A DNA stretch of 60,000 nucleotides from Bolinopsis microptera (Eukaryota; Ctenophora; Tentaculata; Lobata; Bolinopsidae). Position numbers and translations under genes: made by a program. A model generated the notes under the pieces. The model had not been told where the DNA came from, did not search any database, and saw only the letters and a program-made list of their open reading frames with translations. The DNA lies in assembly GCF_026151205.1 (NCBI RefSeq), contig NC_087072.1, positions 16,013,669 to 16,073,668 of the forward strand, read 5' to 3'. Below are positions 59,159 to 60,000 of the stretch, in pieces; within the stretch, counting starts at the first letter, position 1; each line of letters starts with the position of its first letter.

Positions 59159-60000
59159 TGTTGCCCTTTTGTTGGAAGTTGGCTGATTCTATAGGTGTTA
59201 AAAGGGGCTCAATCCTCAATGTAATCTTATCTTCTTTCTTTTTCAGTTGTCAAATCCTTGGTATGACATAATAGCATTGCATTCCTCTACCTCCTCATCC
59301 TCATTGTCCACTTCATTATCATCATCTACATCGTCAACATTGTCAACATTGTTACTGTTGTCTTCATCGTTGGTAGTGTGCACCAAATTGATGGAATATG
59401 CAGAATAGCATGCAATAAATCTGACACTAATTCATGCTATCTAAACTAATTTAAACTATTAGCACATCCACGAATAAGACTGATATGTCTGGTATGACTT
59501 TGTTTCCTTAGAGTACTCGAATCGAAATTTTTTGGAATTGAATATAGCTACTATCAACAGTTCATGTAGCCATTTAGGGAGGCCGCAAAAAACATTATGT
59601 GGGGTCAGGTGATTGGGTAATGGGTATTCACATGATAACTCTATTGGTTTTGCTGACGATCTTAACAAAATTCTTGATAACACAAGTTAAGCTATATATA
59701 GCAATTTGTTTTCTTGAAAATCGCTGAAATTAAAGTAATATTTACAGCTAACTAGGGAGTAGCTAATCTATTGGATCTGAACTACACAGATCTGTAATGT
59801 TTACTCACTCGACTCAGTCGAATGATTGGAAACGTTATTGGGGCATAAATGAGGCCCTGCCATGCCAAAATATCAAGAAATATCTTAGGATACCCCTTAA
59901 GCACATCTAATCACATTAAACTAAAATACGACAAATGCTAAGAGACATAAGATTCAAAAAATTTATACACAAATAAATTCAGCAATAGTTACTGCACTGA
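59159..60000. other. Right-end spacer with a short acidic frame
   Basis: On the minus strand, about 59425-59247 is open and encodes an Asp/Asn/Glu-rich run (DEDNSNNVDNVDDVDDDNEV and on) ending in CNAIMSYQGFDN and a stop. It could be the last exon of a gene or part of the neighbouring transposon fragment. No start or splice site was identified. Nothing else recognised. Confidence 0.3.

Overview
This is a window of metazoan nuclear DNA: AT-rich, with GT-AG introns, long intergenic repeats and many families of degenerate transposons. The host is probably a marine invertebrate. A cnidarian or other early-branching animal fits the mix of Penelope-like, RTE-like, MULE, mariner and hAT-like remnants with an expanded sulfotransferase family, but the species cannot be fixed from sequence alone.

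Layout. 1-2025: 3' exons of a basic, Ser/Pro-rich protein with SxIP-type motifs. 2026-8880: a field of small structured repeats, MITEs, a truncated RTE-like LINE and a perfect 153-bp inverted repeat. 8880-14637: two copies of one genic segment. The downstream copy keeps three in-phase 3' exons (13031-14637) of another Ser/Pro-rich, SxLP-containing protein; the upstream copy is decayed. 16150-19759: a 3.6-kb element with about 1-kb inverted arms and an 8-bp target duplication. 20112-21835: more structured repeats, three large palindromes, and MULE and mariner remnants.

22936-52030: the main gene content, four tandem same-strand paralogues (A-D) of a Golgi-type carbohydrate sulfotransferase (Sulfotransfer_2 / CHST8-14 / HNK-1ST-like). 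I could assemble every exon. The spliced lengths come out in frame at 498, 430, 421 and 376 codons, and four internal exons hold constant sizes (96, 115, 75 and 125 bp; 128 in D). Each gene starts with a short signal-anchor exon, then has a linker plus 5'-PSB exon, a 3'-PB exon and a conserved C-terminal exon. The introns and spacers carry a 2.2-kb TIR element with a repeated TGTGAC motif, a Penelope-like insertion with a 14-bp target duplication, hAT-like and piggyBac-like MITEs, and a 2.1-kb 19-bp minisatellite.

53807-57923 (minus): a complete five-exon SPCS2 (signal peptidase complex subunit 2) gene. Its second intron holds, on the opposite strand, a single-exon class-A-like GPCR with one frameshift, and a SINE nested in a MITE. 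The right end has two small MITEs and a transposon-derived ORF fragment.

The sulfotransferases and SPCS2 both act in the secretory pathway (Golgi glycan sulfation; ER signal-peptide cleavage), but nothing suggests co-regulation. The most unusual material is a roughly 95-bp repeat family (at least seven copies) that can fold into three helices. One diverged copy shows compensatory base changes in two separate stems.
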